Notes under the pieces: generated by a model
What the model was told of the DNA's origin: nothing
The model's database searches: none
What the model saw: only the letters and a program-made list of their open reading frames with translations
Shown: positions 1-8,409 of the stretch, piece by piece
How the letters are laid out: every line of letters begins with the position of its first letter
How positions within the stretch are numbered: position 1 is the stretch's first letter
Assembly (NCBI GenBank): GCA_023423405.1
Contig: JAFAFR010000079.1
Span: 10,033 to 74,032 of the forward strand
DNA length: 64,000 bases
Direction of reading: 5' to 3'
Source: Bacteroidota bacterium
GTDB taxonomy: Bacteria > Bacteroidota > Bacteroidia > Chitinophagales > Chitinophagaceae
Position numbers and translations under genes: made by a program

Positions 1-1388
1 CCGGGCCATGACTGTGCTATCTTTTCCAGGTCGGAAGCGGTGGCTGCGGTGCTCCAGCAGTAGATGGTTTTAACAGCCGGCAACCGTGTGAGGGCCGTCA
101 GGCCCGCGCCGGTGAGAGCAGTTCCGGAAACCGTGACTGTTTTCAGGTTTGGCAGTTTGGAGAGTTTTGCCACGCCCGCATCGGTGACCCCGGTAAATGC
201 CAGGTTGAGCTCGCGCAGTTCCTGGAAGGTTGTCAACTGGTCGAGCAAGGCATCGTCTACAGGCATCTTGCTGAGGTTGAGCGATACCAACTGGCTATTG
301 ACGGACTGCAGTTCTTTCAGCGCTTCTGCACTGAATGCCTGCCTTCCGAAAAAAGAGGCCTGCAGGGCCGGTGAGCCGGCAGCGATGGGCGCAACGAGAC
401 GGTAGTGGTTGTTCAGTTTATCGATGGCTCCCTGAGAGGCGGGTGCAAAATTGTATCGCTCGGGACCGGTTTGCTCAAATTGTTTGGCCGTGAGTAAGCG
501 CAGACTGTCGCCGGCCGGCAGCATTGCCAGTTTTTGCTGCATGGGCGCACCCGAGCGGATCCAGTAAAACAGGATGGCCATTTCTTCCGGCGTGAGTTCA
601 GGCTTGCCTTTGGGCGGCATGTGTTTTTTATCTTCCAGCGGCAGGTGGATGCGCTGCAGCAAGAGGCCGAAATCTGCTGCCGTGGTATCGAAAAGGACAC
701 CGTTCTTTCCGCCTGTTAAAAAGGAAACCGCATTGTCCATTACCAGTTCTCCTTTTGCTTTCCTGGCATTGTGGCAACCATTGCATTTTGCATCGAGGAT
801 AGGAAGAATTACATCATCGAACACCACGGCATTTTCAAACGCCGGTTTGGTCCTTTCCGCTTTTGCAACCGCTATGGGTGCGGTAAGAAAATCTTCGCCG
901 TGGGTGATATTGGCGCCCTGGTGGCCGGTGATGACCAGGAGCAGGAGACCCAGCGCAGACGCGGATATCAGCGGCAAACGCGCACGGCGCAGGTATTGCC
1001 GGGCGCTGTACCAGGCGAGGCAAAGCAGCGATAGCAGTATGCCCGACCATTTGTGCCAGGCCAGCAGGTCGGCATCGTAGCCGGGTTCGCGCGACAGGAT
1101 GAGTCCGCAGCAGGCGGCGAGCACAGCCGTTGCCGCCGTAGCCAGCAAAAGTCCGTCGCCAATGAAGTGGCCCTGGTCCGCCGGTACTATTTTCCAGGCA
1201 ACGGCCAGTTCCCAGGCAGCGGAGAGCAATAATAGAACCAGTGGAAAATGCAACACCAGCGGGTGCATGCGCCCGGCTACCTGCAACCAGGCGGGCACCA
1301 CCAGCCTGGATTCCATCAGCACCAGGAAAACCAGCAGGCAGTTGGCGGCAAAAATGCCATTAAAGAAGATCGGTTTCCAGGATCGCAT
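1..1388 (-). CDS. Membrane-bound c-type cytochrome (PSCyt1-like) with C-terminal leucine-rich repeats, 3' end beyond window
   Basis: The reading frame is open from the ATG at 1388 to the left edge, so about 462 residues are seen and the C-terminus is missing. Residues about 8-160 hold several hydrophobic segments in a DUF2231-like membrane region. A single haem c motif CNGCH follows at residues 202-206, then a MPP segment typical of planctomycete-type cytochrome domains. The last 110 or so visible residues are leucine-rich repeats of the 'L..LNL..T.VTDAGVA.L..LPNL' kind. The ATG overlaps the TGA of the upstream beta-propeller gene by one base, so translation is probably coupled. It is the last visible gene of a four-gene minus-strand operon. 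The role is inferred: electron transfer at the periplasmic side of the inner membrane, with the repeats as a protein-binding part. The family assignment rests on motifs. Confidence 0.8.
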   Translation of the reverse strand, partial: MRSWKPIFFNGIFAANCLLVFLVLMESRLVVPAWLQVAGRMHPLVLHFPLVLLLLSAAWELAVAWKIVPADQGHFIGDGLLLATAATAVLAACCGLILSREPGYDADLLAWHKWSGILLSLLCLAWYSARQYLRRARLPLISASALGLLLLVITGHQGANITHGEDFLTAPIAVAKAERTKPAFENAVVFDDVILPILDAKCNGCHNARKAKGELVMDNAVSFLTGGKNGVLFDTTAADFGLLLQRIHLPLEDKKHMPPKGKPELTPEEMAILFYWIRSGAPMQQKLAMLPAGDSLRLLTAKQFEQTGPERYNFAPASQGAIDKLNNHYRLVAPIAAGSPALQASFFGRQAFSAEALKELQSVNSQLVSLNLSKMPVDDALLDQLTTFQELRELNLAFTGVTDAGVAKLSKLPNLKTVTVSGTALTGAGLTALTRLPAVKTIYCWSTAATASDLEKIAQSWP

Positions 1389-2416
1389 CAGGATACAAGC
1401 GATAATTTATAAGGGTAACGTTTACCGGAGTTCCACTGGCATACGTACATGTTCTCTTCGTCGTCGATGCACACGTCGTGCGGATAAATGAATGTGGGTG
1501 TGGTTTGCCCAAGGGGTTGCAGTGCGTCGTTCGCATATACGGGCTCGTTACCTCCCGGATTGGACACCACTTTATTGTCGCGGTCAAGAATGGTTACAAA
1601 ACCCGTTCCCTTCCACTGTCGGTCGTTGCTCTGCAGCACAGCGGCATAGAGATAATCGCCGCGGATCACGGGGCGGCACACCCAGGCGCCCGGCAGCGGA
1701 ATGGTGTCGAGATAGTTGCCCTGCAGGTCGTAGCGCTTGAAGGCATTCTCCTGCCTCGATGTAACGATTAGGCAGGGCTGCTCTTTGCGGCGCAGGTCGA
1801 TGGCCACGCCGTGCGCATTCAGCAGGTTGGAGGGCTGGTCGCCCTTTCCCCCGAAAGACCGCAGGTAACTGCCTTTGTAATCGTATTGATGGATATAGTC
1901 CTTGCCATAACCATCGGCCACATAGATATCACCGTTGGGCGCAATGGCCGTTTCGGTAGGAACATATTCTTCGGCCTTTTCATAGAGGCCCGTGTCTTTC
2001 GGATAATCCAGCACCATCAACTCACGGCCATCAATAGTTGTTTTTATCACCTGGTGGCGGTTGTTGTCGCAGATGAAAAGCATGTCTTCCCCGTTTTCGT
2101 GGAAGAGGGTGAGCCCGTGTGCGCCGGGATAGGTACTGCCCCAGGTTTTCAGCAGTTTTCCTTTTTTATTATAGACCAGCACATTGTTTTTGGTTTCGTT
2201 GGTCAGCAGCAGGATCCGGCCCCTGCTGTCCTGCACCATTTCATGGCAGTCCTTCACCGGGAAACGCGTAACATCGGCCCTGCTCCAGGCCTGGTCTACC
2301 CTGTATTTTTTCTGGCCATGGCCCAGTATTTCGCCGGTTGCGGAAAAGCCCCAGGGACCTGCCACCAGGGCTGCGGTGGCCAGCGTGCTTTGTTTGACAA
2401 AATCTCTGCGATGCAT
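1388..2416 (-). CDS. Tat-exported NHL-type six-bladed beta-propeller protein
   Basis: This 342-residue protein starts with a twin-arginine signal (HRRDFVKQS, then a hydrophobic stretch ending near ATG-E), so it is probably exported folded. The body is made of repeats such as 'SRGRILLLTN', 'NGDIYVADGYG', 'AHGVAIDLR' and 'PHDVCIDDEENMYV', which fit NHL-repeat or 6-bladed propellers of the peptidylglycolate-lyase/SMP-30 kind. No catalytic role can be assigned from sequence. It starts 3 bases after the DUF1501 gene and its stop overlaps the start of the cytochrome-LRR gene, so it is part of the same operon. A role in periplasmic binding or redox work with the neighbouring cytochromes is inference. 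Confidence 0.8.
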   Translation of the reverse strand: MHRRDFVKQSTLATAALVAGPWGFSATGEILGHGQKKYRVDQAWSRADVTRFPVKDCHEMVQDSRGRILLLTNETKNNVLVYNKKGKLLKTWGSTYPGAHGLTLFHENGEDMLFICDNNRHQVIKTTIDGRELMVLDYPKDTGLYEKAEEYVPTETAIAPNGDIYVADGYGKDYIHQYDYKGSYLRSFGGKGDQPSNLLNAHGVAIDLRRKEQPCLIVTSRQENAFKRYDLQGNYLDTIPLPGAWVCRPVIRGDYLYAAVLQSNDRQWKGTGFVTILDRDNKVVSNPGGNEPVYANDALQPLGQTTPTFIYPHDVCIDDEENMYVCQWNSGKRYPYKLSLVS

Positions 2417-2419
2417 AGT

Positions 2420-3871
2420 TTAGGCTTTGAGTATATCCTTCACCACGGTGCCGGCAACATCGGTAAGGCGGTAGCGGCGGCCCAGGTGCTTAAAGGTCAG
2501 TTCTTCGTGGTTCAGTCCCATCAGGTGCAGCACGGTGGCGTGAAAATCGTGCACGTGCACGGGGTCGTTGACGATATTGTATCCGAAATCATCGGTCTCT
2601 CCGTACACGCCCGGCTTGATGCCTCCCCCCGCCATCCAGATGGTGAAGCAGCGCGGATGGTGGTCGCGGCCGTAGTTCTCTTTTTTGAGAAAACCCTGTC
2701 CGTAATTGGTACGGCCAAATTCGCCGCCCCATATCACCAGTGTTTCGTCGAGCAGTCCCCTTTGTTTGAGGTCCTGCACCAGCGCAGCAGAGGCCTGGTC
2801 GGTATCGGCGCACTGGCCGCGTATTTCGCCGGGAAGATTGCCGTGCCCGTCCCAGCCCTGGTGGTACAATTGCACAAAACGCACACCGCTTTCCGACAGT
2901 TTGCGCGCCAGCAGGCAGTTGGCCGCATAGGTTCCGGGCGTGAGGCAATCGGGGCCATAGAGCTTGATGATGGATTCGGGTTCCTTGCTGATATCGGTCA
3001 CTTCCGGAACGGCCGTTTGCATGCGGTAGGCCATTTCGTACTGCTGCATTTTGGCCGTGATCTCGGGGTCGCCAAACTGGTCGTAGTTCGCCTGGTTGAG
3101 ACTGCCGAGCTTGTCGAGCATCTGGCGCCTGTCCATGCCCGTTATACCGTCCTGGTTGTTGAGATAGAGCACCGGGTTTTCGCCGCTGCTGAACCGCACA
3201 CCCTGGTGGATGGAATCGAGAAAACCGTTGGTCCAGAGTTTGGCGTACACGCCCTGGCCGTTGCCTTTTCCTTTGGATAGCAATACGCAGAAGGCCGGCA
3301 GGTTCTGGTTTTCACTGCCCAACCCATAACTCAGCCAGGCACCCATACTGGGACGGTTGCCCACCTGTGCGCCGGTTTGAAAAAAGGTAAGCGCAGGGTC
3401 GTGGTTGATGGCTTCGGTGTACATGCTTTTGACAATGCAAAGCTCATCTACCATCCTGGCCGTATGCGGCAGCAGGTCGCTGATCCAGGCCCTGGATTCG
3501 CCGTACTGTTTGAAATCAAAAAGAGAACCCACCAGCGGAAATTTTTTCTGGTCGGCGGTCATGCCGGTGAGGCGCTGGCCCATGCGGATGGAGGCAGGCA
3601 GTTCCTGGCCGAATTTTTCGCGCAGCATGGGTTTGTAATCGAAGAGTTCCAACTGGGAAGGTGCGCCATTCTGGAACAGGTAGATGATGCGTTTGGCCCT
3701 TGGCGCAAACTGCGGCAGTTTCTGTACCAGTTCCTCCTGCGCTTCTTTTGAGCGGAAAAGATCCGGCACCAGCAGGGATCCCAGGGCCACGCTGCCAATG
3801 CCCAGGCTCAGCCGCCCGAGGAATTTCCGGCGGTTCACGTTCAGGTGAAATTCAAACTGTTCTTTTTCCAT
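2420..3871 (-). CDS. DUF1501 domain protein (sulfatase/alkaline-phosphatase-like), Tat-exported
   Basis: This 483-residue protein has a twin-arginine signal (NRRKFLGRLSLG, residues about 14-25). The remaining sequence is DUF1501-like: 'RIIYLFQNGAPSQLELFDYKP' near residue 62, 'GWDGHGN', 'GEFGRTNYGQG' and 'GRDHHPRCFTIWMAGGGIKPG' towards the end. DUF1501 proteins belong to the alkaline phosphatase/sulfatase superfamily and are nearly always encoded beside PSCyt1/DUF1549/DUF1553 proteins, as here: the cytochrome gene ends 2 bases upstream. The substrate is unknown. Both partners are exported, so they probably act together in the periplasm. The family call is firm, the function is not. Confidence 0.88.
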   Translation of the reverse strand: MEKEQFEFHLNVNRRKFLGRLSLGIGSVALGSLLVPDLFRSKEAQEELVQKLPQFAPRAKRIIYLFQNGAPSQLELFDYKPMLREKFGQELPASIRMGQRLTGMTADQKKFPLVGSLFDFKQYGESRAWISDLLPHTARMVDELCIVKSMYTEAINHDPALTFFQTGAQVGNRPSMGAWLSYGLGSENQNLPAFCVLLSKGKGNGQGVYAKLWTNGFLDSIHQGVRFSSGENPVLYLNNQDGITGMDRRQMLDKLGSLNQANYDQFGDPEITAKMQQYEMAYRMQTAVPEVTDISKEPESIIKLYGPDCLTPGTYAANCLLARKLSESGVRFVQLYHQGWDGHGNLPGEIRGQCADTDQASAALVQDLKQRGLLDETLVIWGGEFGRTNYGQGFLKKENYGRDHHPRCFTIWMAGGGIKPGVYGETDDFGYNIVNDPVHVHDFHATVLHLMGLNHEELTFKHLGRRYRLTDVAGTVVKDILKA

Positions 3872-3873
3872 GT

Positions 3874-6198
3874 TCAGGTTTTTACGATCGCTTCCTCGGT
3901 ATTATAGATCAGGTTGATGGTCTTCATCAGGGCAGCCTGCTGGTTCTTATCGGTTTTTTCGTCCGGCGGGTATTCTCCCACAGAAAGGGTTTTGGCGGCA
4001 TCCAGTTTACCCGCGCGGAAGGCCGCCAGTTGCTCTTCGTAATAAGACTGCAGAATCTTTTTCTCCTTGCCGGTGGCATTGCGGCAGAGGATGCGGCGGA
4101 AGGCCGTGGTAATATTCGTTTGGGCGTCGCCGTTGGTAGCAAGTAATTGCTGCGCGAAGGCCCTCGACGCCTCCATCACCATCGGATCGTTCATCATGGC
4201 CAGCGCCTGCAGCGGCGTATTGGTAGGCAGGCGTTTCACTTCGCACTGGTCGCGGTTGCTGGCGTCGAACAGGATCATGGAAGGCGGCGGAACAGTGAGC
4301 TTGATGAAAGTGTAGAGTCCGCGGCGGTAGAGTTTATCGCCCTTGTCCTGCTGGTAAGTAGCAAGCACGCCCCTGCCCGAAGTGGCCGATTCCCAGAGGC
4401 CTTTGGGCTGGTAGGGCTTAACACTTGGCCCGCCGACCTCCTTCACCAGCAATCCGCTCGAAGCAAGCACCAGGTCGCGCACCGATTCGGCGGCCAGCCT
4501 TACCCGCGGCCCGCGGGCATACCAGGCGTTTTCGGGATCCACCTGCAGTTTTTCTTTGGTAGCGGTTACAGATTGCCGGTAGGTGGCGCTCATAAGGAAT
4601 TGCTTGAGCAGCCGTTTGACATTCCAGCCATGTTCCATGAAATCCACTGCCAGCCAGTCGAGCAGCTCGGGATGAGTAGGCAGGTCGCCCTGCATGCCGA
4701 AATCGCCGCTGCTTTTCACCAGGCCGCGCCCGAATACTTCCTGCCAGAGCTGGTTTACGAATACCCGCGCCGTAAGCGGGTTCTTAGGGTTGACGGTCCA
4801 GCGCGCCAGTCCCAGGCGGTTCCTGGGTTCCGACACTGTATCGTAATACATAACGGCGGGAAGTGCGGCTGCCATCACCCGGTCGGCAGGCTGGTCGTAG
4901 GCGCCGCGGTTCAATATATAGGTTGGCCGCAGCGTGTCGAGGTCGCCCATTACAGACACCAGCAGCTTGCCGGTATCTTTCTGGTTGATGAACTGCAGGG
5001 TATTGCTGATGTCTTCCCGCGTGAGCGTAAGCACGGGCATTTTTGCGGGCTTGCTGACGGAAATATCGCCTTCAAAACCCATCTCCTTCGAGTTGTTGAA
5101 AAAGGCAAAGAGCTGGAAATATTCTTTCTGCGAAACGGGATCGTATTTATGATCGTGGCACTGTGCGCATTCTACCGTCAGTCCCAGTATGCCCTTGCTA
5201 TAGGTTTTGGTTTTATCGATATTGTATTCAATGCGGTATTCTTCGGGGATCACACCGCCTTCTTCGGTGTATTTGTGGTTGCGGAAAAAACCGGTGGCCA
5301 GGATCTGTTCGGGCGTAGCATTGGGAAGAAGGTCGCCTGCAATCTGCCAGGTGATGAACTGGTCGTAAGGCATGTTTTCATTAAAAGCATGGATCACCCA
5401 GTCGCGCCAGGCCCATTGGGTGCGGATATTATCGTCCTGGTATCCGTAGCTGTCGGAATAACGCGCCAGATCCATCCAGTGGATGGCCATTTTTTCCCCA
5501 TATTGGGGTGTACTGAGCAGGCTGTCGATGATTTTTTCGTACGCCGCATCGCTGGGATCGGCGAGAAAACGGTCCATGAGCGCGGTGCCGGGTGGCAGAC
5601 CGGTGATGTCGAGCGAAATCCTTTTGAGCAGGCGTTCGGGATCGGCAGGGTCGTTGGGTTTCAGCCCTTTCTCACGAAGTTTATCCAGTATGAAATAATC
5701 GATTTCGTTGTGGGCCTGGTCACGGTTTTTGATGGCGGGCAGCGGCGCTTTTACCGGCGCCACAAAGGCCCAGTGCTTTTCGTATTTGGCGCCCTGTTCA
5801 ATCCATTTGCGGAAGAGTTTGATCTCCGCTTCTGTCAGTTGCCCCAGGTGCGATTCAGGCACGGGCATCATATAACCCGGGTCGGTGGAAGAAATGCGCC
5901 GGATGAGCTCGGAAGAATCCGGCTGGCCGGGAACGATGGCGAAAGCGCCCTTTGTTTCGCGGAGGGGTGCATAAGCGGCTTCGGGCAGATCGAGACGCAG
6001 ACCTGCTTCCTGGTGGTTGCGGTCGGGGCCATGGCATTTGAAGCATTTGTCGGAGAGAATGGGCCGGATGTGAAAATTATAACTGACCTGGTCGGACAAC
6101 CGGTCATCGGACGAACGGTTTTGCATACAGGCTACCAGTAAACTGATGGCTGCTACGGTTACGGCAAGTACAATCAGGAGCTTTTTCATCGCTCTCAC
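3874..6198 (-). CDS. PSCyt1-DUF1549-DUF1553 cytochrome lipoprotein (planctomycete type)
   Basis: This 774-residue protein begins with a lipoprotein signal ending in LLVAC, so it should be membrane-anchored. Start could also be the Met three residues on (MKKLLIV). A first haem motif (CFKCH) lies in the N-terminal PSCyt1 domain ('LSDKCFKCHGPD'), followed by DUF1549 ('MAIHWMDLARYSDSYGYQDD', 'YDQFITWQIAGDLLPN') with a second haem motif CAQCH, and DUF1553 at the C-terminus ('NPLTARVFVNQLWQEVFGRGLV', 'CEVKRLPTNTPLQALAMMND'). It is the first gene of the operon. Such proteins are abundant in Planctomycetes and occur in soil and marine Bacteroidota. A role in oxidative polymer breakdown or electron transfer has been suggested but is not shown by this sequence. 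Confidence 0.88.
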   Translation of the reverse strand: MRAMKKLLIVLAVTVAAISLLVACMQNRSSDDRLSDQVSYNFHIRPILSDKCFKCHGPDRNHQEAGLRLDLPEAAYAPLRETKGAFAIVPGQPDSSELIRRISSTDPGYMMPVPESHLGQLTEAEIKLFRKWIEQGAKYEKHWAFVAPVKAPLPAIKNRDQAHNEIDYFILDKLREKGLKPNDPADPERLLKRISLDITGLPPGTALMDRFLADPSDAAYEKIIDSLLSTPQYGEKMAIHWMDLARYSDSYGYQDDNIRTQWAWRDWVIHAFNENMPYDQFITWQIAGDLLPNATPEQILATGFFRNHKYTEEGGVIPEEYRIEYNIDKTKTYSKGILGLTVECAQCHDHKYDPVSQKEYFQLFAFFNNSKEMGFEGDISVSKPAKMPVLTLTREDISNTLQFINQKDTGKLLVSVMGDLDTLRPTYILNRGAYDQPADRVMAAALPAVMYYDTVSEPRNRLGLARWTVNPKNPLTARVFVNQLWQEVFGRGLVKSSGDFGMQGDLPTHPELLDWLAVDFMEHGWNVKRLLKQFLMSATYRQSVTATKEKLQVDPENAWYARGPRVRLAAESVRDLVLASSGLLVKEVGGPSVKPYQPKGLWESATSGRGVLATYQQDKGDKLYRRGLYTFIKLTVPPPSMILFDASNRDQCEVKRLPTNTPLQALAMMNDPMVMEASRAFAQQLLATNGDAQTNITTAFRRILCRNATGKEKKILQSYYEEQLAAFRAGKLDAAKTLSVGEYPPDEKTDKNQQAALMKTINLIYNTEEAIVKT

Positions 6199-6221
6199 AA
6201 TTTACCCTATTCGGGTGAAAA

Positions 6222-6258
6222 TTACCAGAGATGTTTATAGCCGCGGGAATTCTGGTAA
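6222..6258. promoter_or_regulatory. 8-bp inverted repeat in divergent intergenic region
   Basis: TTACCAGA at 6222-6229 is matched by its exact reverse complement TCTGGTAA at 6251-6258, with 21 bases between. It lies between the divergent cytochrome operon (start 6198) and the small membrane protein gene (start 6320). The arrangement suits two half-sites of a dimeric regulator, but no regulator is identified and chance cannot be excluded. Confidence 0.3.
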
Positions 6259-6319
6259 AAATGAGGGAAATTAATCAGCAGATGGCACAAAATTTTAACC
6301 CACACCAAAAACCCGTTGT

Positions 6320-6442
6320 ATGAAAGATTGGCTCAGAACCCTGCTTGCCGGCTATGGCGCCTATAAATGGGGCGGTGGCTGCCTCGGCACCATTGTCGTT
6401 TTTTTGCTCCTTTACTGGTTGCTTGGGTTTGCCCACTGTTAA
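6320..6442 (+). CDS. Small membrane protein, 40 residues
   Basis: ATG at 6320 opens a 40-residue frame ending in TAA at 6440-6442. The N-terminus is MKDWLRTLLAGYGAYKWGGG, followed by one hydrophobic segment of about 17 residues (CLGTIVVFLLLYWLLGF) and a short tail AHC. The charged and aromatic N-terminus plus one membrane span make a real small protein likely, and similar tiny proteins with a GGGCxGT turn are, from memory, found in related genera. It lies 10 bases upstream of the small lipoprotein gene in the same direction. Its function is unknown. Confidence 0.55.
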   Translation: MKDWLRTLLAGYGAYKWGGGCLGTIVVFLLLYWLLGFAHC

Positions 6443-6452
6443 AACATTTGTT

Positions 6453-6668
6453 ATGAAAAAGATCCTTCTTGGCTGTTCCATTGCGGGCAGCATTGCATTT
6501 GCTTGTGGCAATGCGGACAACAGACCGCCTGCCGATTCAGATACCATCAATAACGACAGTACCCGCCAAACGGATACTGGTTATATGCGTCCTGAAGACA
6601 GTGCCAACAATGCAAAATACATCCAACCCAATTCCGCAAATCCCCCTAAATCTCCCGAACAGCATTGA
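6453..6668 (+). CDS. Small lipoprotein, 71 residues
   Basis: The start is ATG at 6453, with a short signal (MKKILLGCSIAGSIAFAC) whose lipobox AFAC sets the lipidated cysteine at residue 18. The mature part of about 53 residues is polar, rich in Asp, Asn and Pro, with no recognisable fold, as is common for small Bacteroidota surface or periplasmic lipoproteins. Its TGA stop overlaps the TTG start of the next gene, so the two are probably co-translated. No function can be assigned. Confidence 0.7.
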   Translation: MKKILLGCSIAGSIAFACGNADNRPPADSDTINNDSTRQTDTGYMRPEDSANNAKYIQPNSANPPKSPEQH

Positions 6669-8380
6669 GTATTTCGCCTTTTAACCCCGGTACCTCCTTC
6701 CTGAAAAAGCTGCTGCTGGTGGCGGTAATATTGCTTTTGCTGGCGGGAGGCACCTGGTTTTTCCTGCGGCGTTACCTGAAAAGTCCCGACCTGAGCCGCC
6801 AGCTCAACGACCGGATCACCCAGCTCGTGCAGGAAAAAAGTGGTGGCCGCTACCGGCTTTCCATTGGCGATATCCACCTCGATCCCACTCAGCGCTCGGC
6901 CACCCTGCGCAATATTGAACTGGTGCCCGATACTTCGCTGCTGCGATCGGGGCAACGGATCAGCCTGCGGCTCAGCAACCTGCTCATTAAGAACGTAGAC
7001 ATCACTGCCCTGCTCAGCCAGCAGGCGGTGCGGCTCAATACCATTACCGTTGCAGGCGGAGAAGTGCTGGTGGAAAGCCTGGGCAGGGAAAAATCCGACA
7101 GTGCTGCCGCACCGGCGGGTGTGAAGGAAGGCCGCGAAAAACTGGTGCGGAGCGTCCGCAAAAACCTCAACAGCATTGGCGTGGATACGCTGCAGCTCGA
7201 CGGCATCGACCTGGTGTACCTGAACCGCAGAAAGGAAAAGAAAACGGTGAGGAAGATCCATATCGATCTCTATGATATTGCCATCGACTCGGCGGCGCTG
7301 CGCGACAGTACACGGCTCTTTTTTGCGCGGGCCCTGCGCGTATCGATCGACAGCCTGCGGCTACCGGTGTCGGACAACCGCTATTTGCTCAGCGCCCGGA
7401 AACTGATCGTCAGTGCGGGCAAACAAAACCTCACCCATATCAGCGGATTGAAGCTGGAAGCCCAGCCGGCGCAATCGCTCGAAGCGGCTGCGGCAAAAGC
7501 GGGCGTGCAAAAGGACATTTACAGGCTCACTGTAAAAGAGATCACGGCCACCGAACCAGGTTTCACCGACCTGCTGGAAGACAGCCTGATCCGCGCAGCA
7601 TCCGTTTTGATTTCAGATGCAGACCTGCAGGTGTTCAACGATAAATCCAATCCGCCGGCCACGGTTTCCAAAGTGGGACAGTACCCGCACCAACTCCTGA
7701 AGCGGCTCCCCTTTGCGCTGGATATTCCCGTGCTTGCCATTGAAAACGGCCGGGTAAGTTATTCTGAAAAAAACGAAAAAGGCGATGCCATCGGTAAATT
7801 GCTTTTCACACGGGTGCGGGGAAAGATCGGCCCGCTTTCTGGAAAAGGCAATGGCCTTCTCCCCTTCAAGGCAGAGATGGACGCCCATTTTATGGACGCG
7901 AGCGCAGTGGCCGTGACATTCGGTTTTCCTGTTTCGCGCGACGGCCGCTTTAGTGTGAAAGCCAATTTTGCGCCCTTTCCTGTTACCCAGCTCAATCCCA
8001 TGGCCATTCCCCTCGGCAATACCAAACTGGTAACGGGCAAGGTTAACCGCTTGTACTTCACCGTTAACGGCAACAACGATGCTGCCATTGCCACCACCAC
8101 CCTGCAATACGAGGGCCTGCAGATAGAAGTGCTGGGCGGTAGTCCGGAGCAGGGCTACCGCAAAAAGGGACTGCTCAGTTTTATCGCCAACAATTTTGTA
8201 TTGCAGGAAAACAACCGGCCGGGCGACCGCTATCCCGACCAGCGCCGGGCGCGCTACCAGCGGGTAACCACCAAATCTTTTTTTAACCTGGTATGGAAAT
8301 CGGTTTTCTATTCGGTAAAATCCAATACCGGCGTGGGCAAAAAGGGAAGGGATAAAGAAAGGGCCACCCTCCTGCCCTGA
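6665..8380 (+). CDS. AsmA/DUF748-like membrane-anchored periplasmic protein
   Basis: This 571-residue protein has one N-terminal membrane span (residues about 12-33) and a long periplasmic part. Segments such as 'GGRYRLSIGDIHLDPTQRSATLRNIELVPDTS' and 'LLIKNVDITALLSQQAVRLNTITVAGGEVLVES' resemble AsmA and DUF748 proteins, which take part in lipid transport or outer-membrane upkeep. No ATG lies near the beginning, so TTG at 6665 is chosen. It overlaps the previous stop (TTGA at 6665-6668), which fits translational coupling. The assignment is by general resemblance, and the C-terminal 30 residues are strongly basic. Confidence 0.6.
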   Translation: MSISPFNPGTSFLKKLLLVAVILLLLAGGTWFFLRRYLKSPDLSRQLNDRITQLVQEKSGGRYRLSIGDIHLDPTQRSATLRNIELVPDTSLLRSGQRISLRLSNLLIKNVDITALLSQQAVRLNTITVAGGEVLVESLGREKSDSAAAPAGVKEGREKLVRSVRKNLNSIGVDTLQLDGIDLVYLNRRKEKKTVRKIHIDLYDIAIDSAALRDSTRLFFARALRVSIDSLRLPVSDNRYLLSARKLIVSAGKQNLTHISGLKLEAQPAQSLEAAAAKAGVQKDIYRLTVKEITATEPGFTDLLEDSLIRAASVLISDADLQVFNDKSNPPATVSKVGQYPHQLLKRLPFALDIPVLAIENGRVSYSEKNEKGDAIGKLLFTRVRGKIGPLSGKGNGLLPFKAEMDAHFMDASAVAVTFGFPVSRDGRFSVKANFAPFPVTQLNPMAIPLGNTKLVTGKVNRLYFTVNGNNDAAIATTTLQYEGLQIEVLGGSPEQGYRKKGLLSFIANNFVLQENNRPGDRYPDQRRARYQRVTTKSFFNLVWKSVFYSVKSNTGVGKKGRDKERATLLP

Positions 8381-8396
8381 GCATGACCGAAATGTT

Positions 8397-8404
8397 TTAT
8401 TTTG
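8397..8404 (+). promoter_or_regulatory. Bacteroidota -7-like element before rpiA
   Basis: TTATTTTG matches the -7 consensus TAnnTTTG with one mismatch and ends 5 bases before the ATG at 8410. The same arrangement (TTTGC, two or three bases, CC, ATG) is seen at other genes here, and it argues for 8410 as the true rpiA start. Confidence 0.4.
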
Positions 8405-8409
8405 CCGCC

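Noticed and set aside
1811..3280. 489-codon plus-strand open frame
   Set aside because: It is opposite the propeller and DUF1501 genes, whose motifs are clear. No signal or family resemblance in the antisense frame.
4147..6141. 664-codon plus-strand open frame
   Set aside because: It lies opposite the PSCyt1/DUF1549/DUF1553 gene, has low-complexity His/Arg/Gly-rich sequence and no motif. It is an antisense shadow caused by high GC.
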